The notes beneath the pieces are model-generated. The model worked only from the letters and a program-made list of their open reading frames with translations. It made no database searches and was not told where the DNA came from. From the NCBI GenBank assembly GCA_947034895.1, contig OX344763.1:57927093-57991092 (forward strand): a stretch of DNA of 64,000 nucleotides, in the 5' to 3' direction. Shown piece after piece: positions 23,791 through 38,613 of this stretch (positions are counted from its first letter, which is position 1; every line of letters starts with the position of its first letter). The translations under genes were made by a program, and so were the position numbers. The stretch is from Rhytidiadelphus loreus. Its lineage: Eukaryota > Streptophyta > Bryopsida > Hypnales > Hylocomiaceae.

Positions 23791-26535
23791 TGGAAATGAA
23801 ATATTCGTGCACGAACCTGGCCCTCTATTTTAAAGTCCACAAAATTGTAATCTCATGGAATTCATTGAAAGAAATCTGGGAAAGAGGTTGTGCAAGTTGC
23901 AAGTGCTCCTAAACTCATGAATTAATCAACAAAATATATAATTGGGAGTCACGATGAACGACTTTCTAGTACGTGGAAATGAAATATTCGTGCACGAACC
24001 TGGCCCTCTATTTTAAAGTCCACAAAATTGTAATCTCATGGAATTCATTGAAAGAAATCTGGGAAAGAGGTTGTGCAAGTTGCAAGTGCTCCTAAACTCA
24101 TGAATTAATCAACAAAATATATAATTGGGAGTCACGATGAACGACTTTCTAGTACGTGGAAATGAAATATTCGTGCACGAACCTGGCCCTCTATTTTAAA
24201 GTCCACAAAATTGTAATCTCATGGAATTCATTGAAAGAAATCTGGGAAAGAGGTTGTGCAAGTTGCAAGTGCTCCTAAACTCATGAATTAATCAACAAAA
24301 TATATAATTGGGAGTCACGATGAATGACTTTCTAGTACGTGGAAATGAAATATTCGTGCACGAACCTGGCCCTCTATTTTAAAGTCCACAAAATTGTAAT
24401 CTCATGGAATTCATTGAAAGAAACCTGGGAAAGAGGTTGTGCAAGTTGCAAGTGCTCCTAAACTCATGAATTAATCAACAAAATATATAATTGGGAGTCA
24501 CGATGAATGACTTTCTAGTACGTGGAAATGAAATATTCGTGCACGAACCTGGCCCTCTATTTTAAAGTCCACAAAATTGTAATCTCATGGAATTCATGTA
24601 CAGAACTCTGGGAAAGAGGTTGTGCAAGTTGCAAGTGCTCCTAAACTCATGAATTAATCAACAAAATATATAATTGGGAGTCACGATGAATGACTTTCTA
24701 GTACGTGGAAATGAAATATTCGTGCACGAACCTGGCCCTCTATTTTAAAGTCCACAAAATTGTAATCTCATGGAATTCATTGAAAGAAATCTGGGAAAGA
24801 GGTTGTGCAAGTTGCAAGTGCTCCTAAACTCATGAATTAATCAACAAAATGTATAACTGGGAGTCACGATGAATGACTTTCTAGTACGTGGAAATGAAAT
24901 ATTCGTGCACGAACCTGGCCCTCTATTTTAAAGTCCACAAAATTGTAATCTCATGGAATTCATGTACAGAACTCTGGGAAAGAGGTTGTGCAAGTTGCAA
25001 GTGCTCCTAAACTCATGAATTAATCAACAAAATATATAATTGGGAGTCACGATGAATGACTTTCTAGTACGTGGAAATGAAATATTGGTTCACGAACCTT
25101 GCCCTGTATTTTAAAGTCGACAAAATTGTAATCTCATGGAATTCATTGAAAGAAATCTGGGAAAGAGGTTGTGCAAGTTGCAAGTGCTCCTAAACTCATG
25201 AATTAATCAACAAAATATATAATTGGGAGTCACGATGAATGACTTTCTAGTACGTGGAAATGAAATATTCGTGCACGAACCTGGCCCTCTATTTTAAAGT
25301 CCACAAAATTGTAATCTCATGGAATTCATTGAAAGAAATCTGGGAAAGAGGTTGTGCAAGTTGCAAGTGCTCCTAAACTCATGAATTAATCAACAAAATA
25401 TATAATTGGGAGTCACGATGAATGACTTTCTAGTACGTGGAAATGAAATATTCGTGCATGAACCTGGCCCTCTATTTTAAAGTCCACAAAATTGTAATCT
25501 CATGAAATTCATTGATAGAAATCTGGAAAAGAGGTTGTGCAAGTTGCAAGTGCTCCTAAACTCATGAATTAATCAACAAAATATATAATTGGGAGTCACG
25601 ATGAATGACTTTCTAGTATGTGGAAATGAAATATTCGTGCACGAACCTGGCCCTCTATTTTAAAGTCCACAAAATTGTAATCTCATGGAATTCATTGAAA
25701 GAAATCTGGGAAAGAGGTTGTGCAAGTTGCAAGTGCTCCTAAACTCATGAATTAATCAACAAAATATATAATTGGGAGTCACGATGAACGACTTTCTAGT
25801 ACGTGGAAATGAAATATTCGTGCACGAACCTGGCCCTCTATTTTAAAGTCCACAAAATTGTAATCTCATGGAATTCATTGAAAGAAATCTGGGAAAGAGG
25901 TTGTGCAAGTTGCAAGTGCTCCTAAACTCATGAATTAATCAACAAAATATATAATTGGGAGTCTCGATGAATGACTTTCTAGTACGTGGAAATGAAATAT
26001 TCGTGCACGAACCTGGCCCTCTATTTTAAAGTCCACAAAATTGTAATCTCATGGAATTCATTGAAAGAAATCTGGGAAAGAGGTTGTGCAAGTTGCAAGT
26101 GCTCCTAAACTCATGAATTAATCAACAAAATATATAATTGGGAGTCACGATGAATGACTTTCTAGTACGTGGAAATGAAATATTCGTGCACGAACCTGGC
26201 CCTCTATTTTAAAGTCCACAAAATTGTAATCTCATGGAATTCATTGAAAGAAATCTGGGAAAGAGGTTGTGCAAGTTGCAAGTGCTCCTAAACTCATGAA
26301 TTAATCAACAAAATATATAATTGGGAGTCACGATGAATGACTTTCTAGTACGTGGAAATGAAATATTCGTGCACGAACCTGGCCCTCTATTTTAAAGTCC
26401 ACAAAATTGTAATCTCATGGAATTCATTGAAAGAAATCTGGGAAAGAGGTTGTGCAAGTTGCAAGTGCTCCTAAACTCATGAATTAATCAACAAAATATA
26501 TAACTGGGAGTCACGATGAATGACTTTCTAGTACG
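23059..26535 (+). repeat. Low-diversity stretch with 10-monomer offset (M127-M145)
   Basis: M127-M131 (23,059-23,973) and M137-M141 (24,889-25,803) match class by class at 1,830 bp. Between and after them lie nearly uniform C/GGAATTC/TTGAAAG monomers (M131-M134, M141-M145), distinguished only by GAACGAC, GTCTCG, AACTGGG or one GAAACCTGGG. This is the most homogeneous part of the window. M135 repeats the GAACTC class without GTCGAC. Confidence 0.78.
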
Positions 26536-29500
26536 TGGAAATGAAATATTCGTGCACGAACCTTGCCCTGTATTTTAAAGTCGACAAAATTGTAATCTCA
26601 TGGAATTCATGTACAGAACTCTGGGAAAGAGGTTGTGCAAGTTGCAAGTGCTCCTAAACTCATGAATTAATCAACAAAATATATAATTGGGAGTCACGAT
26701 GAATGACTTTCTAGTACGTGGAAATGAAATATTCGTGCATGAACCTGGCCCTTTATTTTAAAGTCCACAAAATTGTAATCTCATGAAATTCATTGAAAGA
26801 AATCTGGGAAAGAAGTTGTGCAAGTTGCAAGTGCTCCTAAACTCATGAATTAATCAACAAAATATATAATTGGGAGTCACGATGAAGGACTTTCTAGTAC
26901 GTGGAAATGAAATATTCGTGCACGAACCTGGCCCTCTATTTTAAAGTCCACAAAATTGTAATCTCATGGAATTCATGTACAGAAATCTGGGAAAGAGGTT
27001 GTGCAAGTTGCAAGTGCTCCTAAACTCATGAATTAATCAACAAAATATATAATTGGGAGTCACGATGAATGACTTTCTAGTACATGGAAATGAAATATTC
27101 GTGCACGAACGTGGCCCTCTATTTTAAAGTCCACAAAATTCTAATCTCATGAAATTCATTGAAAGAAATCTGGGAAAGAGGTTGTGCAAGTTGCAAGTGC
27201 TCCTAAACTCATGAATTAATCAACAAAATATATAATTGGGAGTCACGATGAATGACTTTCTAGTACGTGGAAATGAAATATTCGTGCATGAACCTGGCCC
27301 TTTATTTTAAAGTCCACAAAATTGTAATCTCATGAAATTCATTGAAAGAAATCTGGGAAAGAAGTTGTGCAAGTTGCAAGTGCTCCTAAACTCATGAATT
27401 AATCAACAAAATATATAATTGGGAGTCACGATGAAGGACTTTCTAGTACGTGGAAATGAAATATTCGTGCACGAACCTGGCCCTCTATTTTAAAGTCCAC
27501 AAAATTGTAATCTCATGGAATTCATGTACAGAAATCTGGGAAAGAGGTTGTGCAAGTTGCAAGTGCTCCTAAACTCATGAATTAATCAACAAAATATATA
27601 ATTGGGAGTCACGATGAATGACTTTCTAGTACATGGAAATGAAATATTCGTGCACGAACGTGGCCCTCTATTTTAAAGTCCACAAAATTCTAATCTCATG
27701 AAATTCATTGAAAGAAATCTGGGAAAGAGGTTGTGCAAGTTGCAAGTGCTCCTAAACTCATGAATTAATCAACAAAATATATAATTGGGAGTCACGATGA
27801 ATAACTCTCTAGTACATGGAAATGAAATATTCGTGCACGAACCTGGCCCTCTATTTTAAAGTCCACAAAATTGTAATCTCATGGAATTCATTGAAAGAAA
27901 TCTGGGAAAGAGGTTGTGCAAGTTGCAAGTGCTCCTAAACTCATGAATTAATCAACAAAATATATAATTGGGAGTCACGATGAATGACTTTCTAGTACGT
28001 GGAAATGAAATATTCGTGCATGAACCTGGCCCTCTATTTTAAAGTCCACAAAATTGTAATCTCATGGAGTTCATTGAAAGAAATCTGGGAAAGAGGTTGT
28101 GCAAGTTGCAAGTGCTCCTAAACTCATGAATTAATCAACAAAATATATAATTGGGAGTCACGATGAATGACTTTCTAGTACGTGGAAATGAAATATTCGT
28201 GCATGAACCTGGCCCTCTATTTTAAAGTCCACAAAATTGTAATCTCATGGAATTCATTGAAAGAAATCTGGGAAAGAGGTTGTGCAAGTTGCAAGTGCTC
28301 CTAAACTCATGAATTAATCAACAAAATATATAATTGGGAGTCACGATGAATGACTTTCTAGTACGTGGAAATGAAATATTCGTGCACGAACCTTGCCCTG
28401 TATTTTAAAGTCGACAAAATTGTAATCTCATGGAATTCATGTACAGAACTCTGGAAAAGAGGTTGTGCAAGTTGCAAGTGCTCCTAAACTCATGAATTAA
28501 TCAAAAAAATATATAATTGGTGGTCACGATGAATGACTTTCTAGTACGTGGAAATGAAATATTCGTGCATGAACCTGGCCCTCTATTTTAAAGTCCACAA
28601 AATTGTAATCTCATGGAATTCATTGATAGAAATCTGGGAAAGAGGTTGTGCAAGTTGCAAGTGCTCCTAAACTCATGAATTAATCAACAAAATATATAAT
28701 TGGGAGTCACGATGAATGACTTTCTAGTACGTGGAAATGAAATATTCGTGCACGAACCTGGCCCTCTATTTTAAAGTCCACAAAATTGTAATCTCATGGA
28801 ATTCATAGAAAGAAATCTGGGAAAGAGGTTGTGCAAGTTGCAAGTGCTCCTAAACTCATGAATTAATCAACAAAATATATAATTGGGAGTCACGATGAAT
28901 AACTTTCTAGTACATGGAAATGAAATATTCGTGCACGAACGTGGCCCTCTATTTTAAAGTCCACAAAATTGTAATCTCATGGAATTCATTGATAGAAATC
29001 TGGGAAAGAGGTTGTGCAAGTTGCAAGTGCTCCTAAACTCATGAATTAATCAACAAAATATATAATTGGGAGTCACGATGAATGACTTTCTAGTACGTGG
29101 AAATGAAATATTCGTGCATGAATCTGGCCCTCTATTTTAAAGTCCACAAAATTGTAATCTCATGAAATTCATTGAAAGAAATCTGGGAAAGAGGTTGTGC
29201 AAGTTGCAAGTGCTCCTAAACTCATGAATTAATCAACAAACTATATAATTGGGAGTCACGATGAATGACTTTCTAGTACGTGGAAATGAAATATTCGTGC
29301 ATGAACCTGGCCCTCTATTTTAAAGTCCACAAAATTGTAATCTCATGAAATTCATTGAAAGAAATCTGGGAAAGAGGTTGTGCAAGTTGCAAGTGCTCCT
29401 AAACTCATGAATTAATCAACAAACTATATAATTGGGAGTCACGATGAATAACTTTCTAGTACATGGAAATGAAATATTCGTGCACGAACGTGGCCCTCTA

Positions 29501-32025
29501 TTTTAAAGTCCACAAAATTGTAATCTCATGGAATTCATTGATAGAAATCTGGAAAAGAGGTTGTGCAAGTTGCAAGTGCTCCTAAACTCATGAATTAATC
29601 AACAAAATATATAATTGGGAGTCACGATGAATGACTTTCTAGTACGTGGAAATGAAATATTCGTGCACGAACCTGGCCCTCTATTTTAAAGTCCACAAAA
29701 TTGTAATCTCATGGAATTCATTGAAAGAAATCTGGGAAAGAGGTTGTGCAAGTTGCAAGTGCTCCTAAACTCATGAATTAATCAACAAACTATATAATTG
29801 GGAGTCACGATGAATAACTTTCTAGTACATGGAAATGAAATATTCGTGCACGAACGTGGCCCTCTATTTTAAAGTCCACAAAATTGTAATCTCATGGAAT
29901 TCATTGATAGAAATCTGTGAAAGAGGTTGTGCAAGTTGCAAGTGCTCCTAAACTCATGAATTAATCAACAAAATATATAATTGGGAGTCACGATGAATAA
30001 CTTTCTAGTACATGGAAATGAAATATTCGTGCACGAACGTGGCCCTCTATTTTAAAGTCCACAAAATTGTAATCTCATGGAATTCATTGATAGAAATCTG
30101 GGAAAGAGGTTGTGCAAGTTGCAAGTGCTCCTAAACTCATGAATTAATCAACAAAATATATAATTGGGAGTCACGATGAATGACTTTCTAGTACGTGGAA
30201 ATGAAATATTCGTGCATGAACCTGGCCCTCTATTTTAAAGTCCACAAAATTGTAATCTCATGAAATTCATTGAAAGAAATCTGGGAAAGAGGTTGTGCAA
30301 GTTGCAAGTGCTCCTAAACTCATGAATTAATCAACAAACTATATAATTGGGAGTCACGATGAATGACTTTCTAGTACGTGGAAATGAAATATTCGTGCAT
30401 GAACCTGGCCCTCTATTTTAAAGTCCACAAAATTGTAATCTCATGAAATTCATTGAAAGAAATCTGGGAAAGAGGTTGTGCAAGTTGCAAGTGCTCCTAA
30501 ACTCATGAATTAATCAACAAACTATATAATTGGGAGTCACGATGAATGACTTTCTAGTACGTGGAAATGAAATATTCGTGCATGAACCTGGCCCTCTATT
30601 TTAAAGTCCACAAAATTGTAATCTCATGAAATTCATTGAAAGAAATCTGGGAAAGAGGTTGTGCAAGTTGCAAGTGCTCCTAAACTCATGAATTAATCAA
30701 CAAACTATATAATTGGGAGTCACGATGAATGACTTTCTAGTACGTGGAAATGAAATATTCGTGCATGAACCTGGCCCTCTATTTTAAAGTCCACAAAATT
30801 GTAATCTCATGGAATTCATTGATAGAAATCTGGGAAAGAGGTTGTGCAAGTTGCAAGTGCTCCTAAACTCATGAATTAATCAACAAAATATATAATTGGG
30901 AGTCACGATGAATAACTTTCTAGTACATGGAAATGAAATATTCGTGCACGAACGTGGCCCTTTATTTTAAAGTCCACAAAATTGTAATCTCATGAAATTC
31001 ATTGAAAGAAATCTGGGAAAGAAGTTGTGCATGTTGCAAGTGCTCCTAAACTCATGAATTAATCAACAAAATATATAATTGGGAGTCACGATGAATGACT
31101 TTCTAGTACGTGGAAATGAAATATTCGTGCATGAACCTGGCCCTCTATTTTAAAGTCCACAAAATTGTAATCTCATGAAATTCATTGAAAGAAATCTGGG
31201 AAAGAAGTTGTGCATGTTGCAAGTGCTCCTAAACTCATGAATTAATCAACAAAATATATAATTGGGAGTCACGATGAATAACTTTCTAGTACATGGAAAT
31301 GAAATATTCGTGCACGAACCTGGCCCTCTATTTTAAAGTCCACAAAATTGTAATCTCATGAAATTCATTGAAAGAAATCTGGGAAAGAGGTTGTGCAAGT
31401 TGCAAGTGCTCCTAAACTCATGAATTAATCAACAAAATATATAATTGGGAGTCACGATGAATAACTTTCTAGTACGTGGAAATGAAATATTGGTTCACGA
31501 ACCTTGCCCTGTATTTTAAAGTCGACAAAATTGTAATCTCATGAAATTCATGTACAGAAATCTGGGGAAGAGGTTGTGCAAGTTGCAAGTGCTCCTAAAC
31601 TCATGAATTAATCAAAAAAATATATAATTGGTGGTCACGATGAATGACTTTCTAGTACGTGGAAATGAAATATTCGTGCATGAACCTGGCCCTCTATTTT
31701 AAAGTCCACAAAATTGTAATCTGATGGAATTCATTGAAAGAAATCTGGGAAAGAGGTTGTGCAAGTTGCAAGTGCTCCTAAACTCATGAATTAATCAACA
31801 AAATATATAATTGGGAGTCACGATGAATAACTTTCTAGTACGTGGAAATGAAATATTCGTGCATGAACCTGGCCCTCTATTTTAAAGTCCACAAAATTGT
31901 AATCTCATGGAATTCATTGAAAGAAATCTGGGAAAGAGGTTGTGCAAGTTGCAAGTGTTCCTAAACTCATGAATTAATCAACAAAATATATAATTGGGAG
32001 TCACGATGAATGATTTTCTAGTACA
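26536..32025 (+). repeat. Large segmental duplication, copy 1 (M146-M175)
   Basis: Thirty monomers match 40,993-46,665. The offset is 79 monomers (14,457 bp) for M146-M163 and 80 monomers (14,640 bp) from M165 on, so copy 2 has one extra monomer near 44,470. Rare variants shared by both copies: GAAGGAC tails, TTCTAATC, GAATAACTCTCTAG, TTCATAGAAAG, CATGAATCTGG, CTGATGG and GTGTTCC. The GAATAAC tail with ACATGG first appears in this block, at about 27,799. Copies differ by scattered single bases, for example CTGTGAAAG in M164 only. Confidence 0.88.
26719..27816 (+). repeat. 3-monomer tandem (M147-M149, M150-M152)
   Basis: Each unit is T with CCCTTTATT, GAAGTTG and a GAAGGAC tail; C/TGTACAG followed by ACATGG; and R with TTCTAATC. 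Both units were carried into the distant copy at 41,176-42,273, so the triplication step predates the large duplication. The distant copy has its own changes (GGGAATGAAG and AATTAAAATC) in its first unit. Confidence 0.83.
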
Positions 32026-32208
32026 TGGAAATGAAATATTCGTGCATGAACCTGGCCCTCTATTTTAAAGTCCACAAAATTGTAATCTCATGAAATTCAT
32101 TGAAAGAAATCTGGGAAAGAGGTTGTGCAAGTTGCAAGTGCTCCTAAACTCATGAATTAATCAACAAACTATATAATTGGGAGTCACGATGAATAACTTT
32201 CTAGTACG
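30196..32208 (+). repeat. 11-monomer HOR, copy a (M166-M176)
   Basis: The unit starts with three T/GAAATTC monomers with AAACTATATA tails. Next come T/TTGATAG with GAATAAC tail, R with CCCTTTATT/GAAGTTG/CATGTTG, T with GAAGTTG/CATGTTG, C/GAAATTC, G/TGTACAG with CTGGGGAAG and w tail, T with CTGATGG, T/GGAATTC with GTGTTCC, and a closing T monomer. The CTGATGG marker is at 31,721. It lies within the large duplication and shares ten monomer classes with copies b, c and d. Confidence 0.85.
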
Positions 32209-34587
32209 TGGAAATGAAATATTCGTGCACGAACCTGGCCCTCTATTTTAAAGTCCACAAAATTGTAATCTCATGGAATTCATTGAAAGAAATCTGGGAA
32301 AGAGGTTGTGCAAGTTGCAAGTGCTCCTAAACTCATGAATTAATCAACAAACTATATAATTGGGAGTCACGATGAATGACTTTCTAGTACGTGGAAATGA
32401 AATATTCGTGCATGAACCTGGCCCTCTATTTTAAAGTCCACAAAATTGTAATCTCATGAAATTCATTGAAAGAAATCTGGGAAAGAGGTTGTGCAAGTTG
32501 CAAGTGCTCCTAAACTCATGAATTAATCAACAAACTATATAATTGGGAGTCACGATGAATAACTTTCTAGTACATGGAAATGAAATATTCGTGCACGAAC
32601 GTGGCCCTCTATTTTAAAGTCCACAAAATTGTAATCTCATGGAATTCATTGATAGAAATCTGGGAAAGAGGTTGTGCAAGTTGCAAGTGCTCCTAAACTC
32701 ATGAATTAATCAACAAAATATATAATTGGGAGTCACGATGAATAACTTTCTAGTACATGGAAATGAAATATTCGTGCACGAACGTGGCCCTCTATTTTAA
32801 AGTCCACAAAATTGTAATCTCATGGAATTCATTGATAGAAATCTGGGAAAGAGGTTGTGCAAGTTGCAAGTGCTCCTAAACTCATGAATTAATCAACAAA
32901 ATATATAATTGGGAGTCACGATGAATGACTTTCTAGTACGTGGAAATGAAATATTCGTGCATGAACCTGGCCCTCTATTTTAAAGTCCACAAAATTGTAA
33001 TCTCATGAAATTCATTGAAAGAAATCTGGGAAAGAGGTTGTGCAAGTTGCAAGTGCTCCTAAACTCATGAATTAATCAACAAACTATATAATTGGGAGTC
33101 ACGATGAATGACTTTCTAGTACGTGGAAATGAAATATTCGTGCATGAACCTGGCCCTCTATTTTAAAGTCCACAAAATTGTAATCTCATGAAATTCATTG
33201 AAAGAAATCTGGGAAAGAGGTTGTGCAAGTTGCAAGTGCTCCTAAACTCATGAATTAATCAACAAACTATATAATTGGGAGTCACGATGAATGACTTTCT
33301 AGTACGTGGAAATGAAATATTCGTGCATGAACCTGGCCCTCTATTTTAAAGTCCACAAAATTGTAATCTCATGAAATTCATTGAAAGAAATCTGGGAAAG
33401 AGGTTGTGCAAGTTGCAAGTGCTCCTAAACTCATGAATTAATCAACAAAATATATAATTGGGAGTCACGATGAATGACTTTCTAGTACGTGGAAATGAAA
33501 TATTCGTGCATGAACCTGGCCCTCTATTTTAAAGTCCACAAAATTGTAATCTCATGGAATTCATTGATAGAAATCTGGGAAAGAGGTTGTGCAAGTTGCA
33601 AGTGCTCCTAAACTCATGAATTAATCAACAAAATATATAATTGGGAGTCACGATGAATAACTTTCTAGTACATGGAAATGAAATATTCGTGCACGAACGT
33701 GGCCCTCTATTTTAAAGTCCACAAAATTGTAATCTCATGGAATTCATTGATAGAAATCTGGGAAAGAGGTTGTGCAAGTTGCAAGTGCTCCTAAACTCAT
33801 GAATTAATCAACAAAATATATAATTGGGAGTCACGATGAATAACTTTCTAGTACATGGAAATGAAATATTCGTGCACGAACGTGGCCCTCTATTTTAAAG
33901 TCCACAAAATTGTAATCTCATGGAATTCATTGATAGAAATCTGGGAAAGAGGTTGTGCAAGTTGCAAGTGCTCCTAAACTCATGAATTAATCAACAAAAT
34001 ATATAATTGGGAGTCACGATGAATGACTTTCTAGTACGTGGAAATGAAATATTCGTGCACGAACCTGGCCCTCTATTTTAAAGTCCACAAAATTGTAATC
34101 TCATGGAATTCATTGAAAGAAATCTGGGAAAGAGGTTGTGCAAGTTGCAAGTGCTCCTAAACTCATGAATTAATCAACAAACTATATAATTGGGAGTCAC
34201 GATGAATAACTTTCTAGTACATGGAAATGAAATATTCGTGCACGAACTTGGCCCTCTATTTTAAAGTCCACAAAATTGTAATCTCATGGAATTCATTGAT
34301 AGAAATCTGGGAAAGAGGTTGTGCAAGTTGCAAGTGCTCCTAAACTCATGAATTAATCAACAAAATATATAATTGGGAGTCACGATGAATAACTTTCTAG
34401 TACATGGAAATGAAATATTCGTGCACGAACGTGGCCCTCTATTTTAAAGTCCACAAAATTGTAATCTCATGGAATTCATTGATAGAAATCTGGGAAAGAG
34501 GTTGTGCAAGTTGCAAGTGCTCCTAAACTCATGAATTAATCAACAAAATATATAATTGGGAGTCACGATGAATGACTTTCTAGTACG
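32209..34587 (+). repeat. Mixed R/T block between HOR copies (M177-M189)
   Basis: Pairs of R/TTGATAG monomers with GAATAAC...ACATGG alternate with triplets of T/GAAATTC monomers: M179-M180 RR, M181-M183 TTT, M184 T/TTGATAG, M185-M186 RR, M187 C, M188-M189 RR. M183 has AAAATATATA where its siblings have AAACTATATA. M188 has a unique CGAACTTGG (34,244). This alternation resembles the start of the 11-monomer unit repeated without its second half. Confidence 0.75.
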
Positions 34588-37500
34588 TGGAAATGAAATA
34601 TTCGTGCATGAACCTGGCCCTCTATTTTAAAGTCCACAAAATTGTAATCTCATGAAATTCATTGAAAGAAATCTGGGAAAGAGGTTGTGCAAGTTGCAAG
34701 TGCTCCTAAACTCATGAATTAATCAACAAACTATATAATTGGGAGTCACGATGAATGACTTTCTAGTACGTGGAAATGAAATATTCGTGCATGAACCTGG
34801 CCCTCTATTTTAAAGTCCACAAAATTGTAATCTCATGAAATTCATTGAAAGAAATCTGGGAAAGAGGTTGTGCAAGTTGCAAGTGCTCCTAAACTCATGA
34901 ATTAATCAACAAACTATATAATTGGGAGTCACGATGAATGACTTTCTAGTACGTGGAAATGAAATATTCGTGCATGAACCTGGCCCTCTATTTTAAAGTC
35001 CACAAAATTGTAATCTCATGAAATTCATTGAAAGAAATCTGGGAAAGAGGTTGTGCAAGTTGCAAGTGCTCCTAAACTCATGAATTAATCAACAAACTAT
35101 ATAATTGGGAGTCACGATGAATGACTTTCTAGTACGTGGAAATGAAATATTCGTGCATGAACCTGGCCCTCTATTTTAAAGTCCACAAAATTGTAATCTC
35201 ATGGAATTCATTGATAGAAATCTGGGAAAGAGGTTGTGCAAGTTGCAAGTGCTCCTAAACTCATGAATTAATCAACAAAATATATAATTGGGAGTCACGA
35301 TGAATAACTTTCTAGTACATGGAAATGAAATATTCGTGCACGAACGTGGCCCTTTATTTTAAAGTCCACAAAATTGTAATCTCATGAAATTCATTGAAAG
35401 AAATCTGGGAAAGAAGTTGTGCATGTTGCAAGTGCTCCTAAACTCATGAATTAATCAACAAAATATATAATTGGGAGTCACGATGAATGACTTTCTAGTA
35501 CGTGGAAATGAAATATTCGTGCATGAACCTGGCCCTCTATTTTAAAGTCCACAAAATTGTAATCTCATGAAATTCATTGAAAGAAATCTGGGAAAGAAGT
35601 TGTGCATGTTGCAAGTGCTGCTAAACTCATGAATTAATCAACAAAATATATAATTGGGAGTCACGATGAATAACTTTCTAGTACATGGAAATGAAATATT
35701 CGTGCACGAACCTGGCCCTCTATTTTAAAGTCCACAAAATTGTAATCTCATGAAATTCATTGAAAGAAATCTGGGAAAGAGGTTGTGCAAGTTGCAAGTG
35801 CTCCTAAACTCATGAATTAATCAACAAAATATATAATTGGGAGTCACGATGAATAACTTTCTAGTACGTGGAAATGAAATATTGGTTCACGAACCTTGCC
35901 CTGTATTTTAAAGTCGACAAAATTGTAATCTCATGAAATTCATGTACAGAAATCTGGGGAAGAGGTTGTGCAAGTTGCAAGTGCTCCTAAACTCATGAAT
36001 TAATCAAAAAAATATATAATTGGTGGTCACGATGAATGACTTTCTAGTACGTGGAAATGAAATATTCGTGCATGAACCTGGCCCTCTATTTTAAAGTCCA
36101 CAAAATTGTAATCTGATGGAATTCATTGAAAGAAATCTGGGAAAGAGGTTGTGCAAGTTGCAAGTGCTCCTAAACTCATGAATTAATCAACAAAATATAT
36201 AATTGGGAGTCACGATGAATAACTTTCTAGTACGTGGAAATGAAATATTCGTGCATGAACCTGGCCCTCTATTTTAAAGTCCACAAAATTGTAATCTCAT
36301 GGAATTCATTGAAAGAAATCTGGGAAAGAGGTTGTGCAAGTTGCAAGTGCTCCTAAACTCATGAATTAATCAACAAAATATATAATTGGGAGTCACGATG
36401 AATAACTTTCTAGTACATGGAAATGAAATATTCGTGCACGAACGTGGCCCTCTATTTTAAAGTCCACAAAATTGTAATCTCATGGAATTCATTGATAGAA
36501 ATCTGGGAAAGAGGTTGTGCAAGTTGCAAGTGCTCCTAAACTCATGAATTAATCAACAAAATATATAATTGGGAGTCACGATGAATGACTTTCTAGTACG
36601 TGGAAATGAAATATTCGTGCATGAACCTGGCCCTCTATTTTAAAGTCCACAAAATTGTAATCTCATGAAATTCATTGAAAGAAATCTGGGAAAGAGGTTG
36701 TGCAAGTTGCAAGTGCTCCTAAACTCATGAATTAATCAACAAACTATATAATTGGGAGTCACGATGAATGACTTTCTAGTACGTGGAAATGAAATATTCG
36801 TGCATGAACCTGGCCCTCTATTTTAAAGTCCACAAAATTGTAATCTCATGAAATTCATTGAAAGAAATCTGGGAAAGAGGTTGTGCAAGTTGCAAGTGCT
36901 CCTAAACTCATGAATTAATCAACAAACTATATAATTGGGAGTCACGATGAATGACTTTCTAGTACGTGGAAATGAAATATTCGTGCATGAACCTGGCCCT
37001 CTATTTTAAAGTCCACAAAATTGTAATCTCATGAAATTCATTGAAAGAAATCTGGGAAAGAGGTTGTGCAAGTTGCAAGTGCTCCTAAACTCATGAATTA
37101 ATCAACAAACTATATAATTGGGAGTCACGATGAATGACTTTCTAGTACGTGGAAATGAAATATTCGTGCATGAACCTGGCCCTCTATTTTAAAGTCCACA
37201 AAATTGTAATCTCATGGAATTCATTGATAGAAATCTGGGAAAGAGGTTGTGCAAGTTGCAAGTGCTCCTAAACTCATGAATTAATCAACAAAATATATAA
37301 TTGGGAGTCACGATGAATAACTTTCTAGTACATGGAAATGAAATATTCGTGCACGAACGTGGCCCTTTATTTTAAAGTCCACAAAATTGTAATCTCATGA
37401 AATTCATTGAAAGAAATCTGGGAAAGAAGTTGTGCATGTTGCAAGTGCTCCTAAACTCATGAATTAATCAACAAAATATATAATTGGGAGTCACGATGAA

Positions 37501-38613
37501 TGACTTTCTAGTACGTGGAAATGAAATATTCGTGCATGAACCTGGCCCTCTATTTTAAAGTCCACAAAATTGTAATCTCATGAAATTCATTGAAAGAAAT
37601 CTGGGAAAGAAGTTGTGCATGTTGCAAGTGCTGCTAAACTCATGAATTAATCAACAAAATATATAATTGGGAGTCACGATGAATAACTTTCTAGTACATG
37701 GAAATGAAATATTCGTGCACGAACCTGGCCCTCTATTTTAAAGTCCACAAAATTGTAATCTCATGAAATTCATTGAAAGAAATCTGGGAAAGAGGTTGTG
37801 CAAGTTGCAAGTGCTCCTAAACTCATGAATTAATCAACAAAATATATAATTGGGAGTCACGATGAATAACTTTCTAGTACGTGGAAATGAAATATTGGTT
37901 CACGAACCTTGCCCTGTATTTTAAAGTCGACAAAATTGTAATCTCATGAAATTCATGTACAGAAATCTGGGGAAGAGGTTGTGCAAGTTGCAAGTGCTCC
38001 TAAACTCATGAATTAATCAAAAAAATATATAATTGGTGGTCACGATGAATGACTTTCTAGTACGTGGAAATGAAATATTCGTGCATGAACCTGGCCCTCT
38101 ATTTTAAAGTCCACAAAATTGTAATCTGATGGAATTCATTGAAAGAAATCTGGGAAAGAGGTTGTGCAAGTTGCAAGTGCTCCTAAACTCATGAATTAAT
38201 CAACAAAATATATAATTGGGAGTCACGATGAATAACTTTCTAGTACGTGGAAATGAAATATTCGTGCATGAACCTGGCCCTCTATTTTAAAGTCCACAAA
38301 ATTGTAATCTCATGGAATTCATTGAAAGAAATCTGGGAAAGAGGTTGTGCAAGTTGCAAGTGTTCCTAAACTCATGAATTAATCAACAAAATATATAATT
38401 GGGAGTCACGATGAATGATTTTCTAGTACATGGAAATGAAATATTCGTGCATGAACCTGGCCCTCTATTTTAAAGTCCACAAAATTGTAATCTCATGAAA
38501 TTCATTGATAGAAATCTGGGAAAGAAGTTGTGCAAGTTGCAAGTGCTGCTAAACTCATGAATTAATCAACAAAATATATAATTGGGAGTCACGATGAATA
38601 ACTTTCTAGTACA
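34588..38613 (+). repeat. 11-monomer HOR, copies b and c in tandem (M190-M200, M201-M211)
   Basis: Copies are 34,588-36,600 and 36,601-38,613, period 2,013 bp; CTGATGG lies at 36,113 and 38,126. Both have GTGCTGCTAAAC in the sixth monomer, which copy a lacks, and CTGGGGAAG in the eighth. They differ at the end: M199-M200 are T with ACATGG and R, while M210-M211 have GTGTTCC with GATTTTC and then a TTGATAG/GAAGTTG monomer. Copy c with M212 matches M246-M257 at 45 monomers (8,235 bp). Confidence 0.88.
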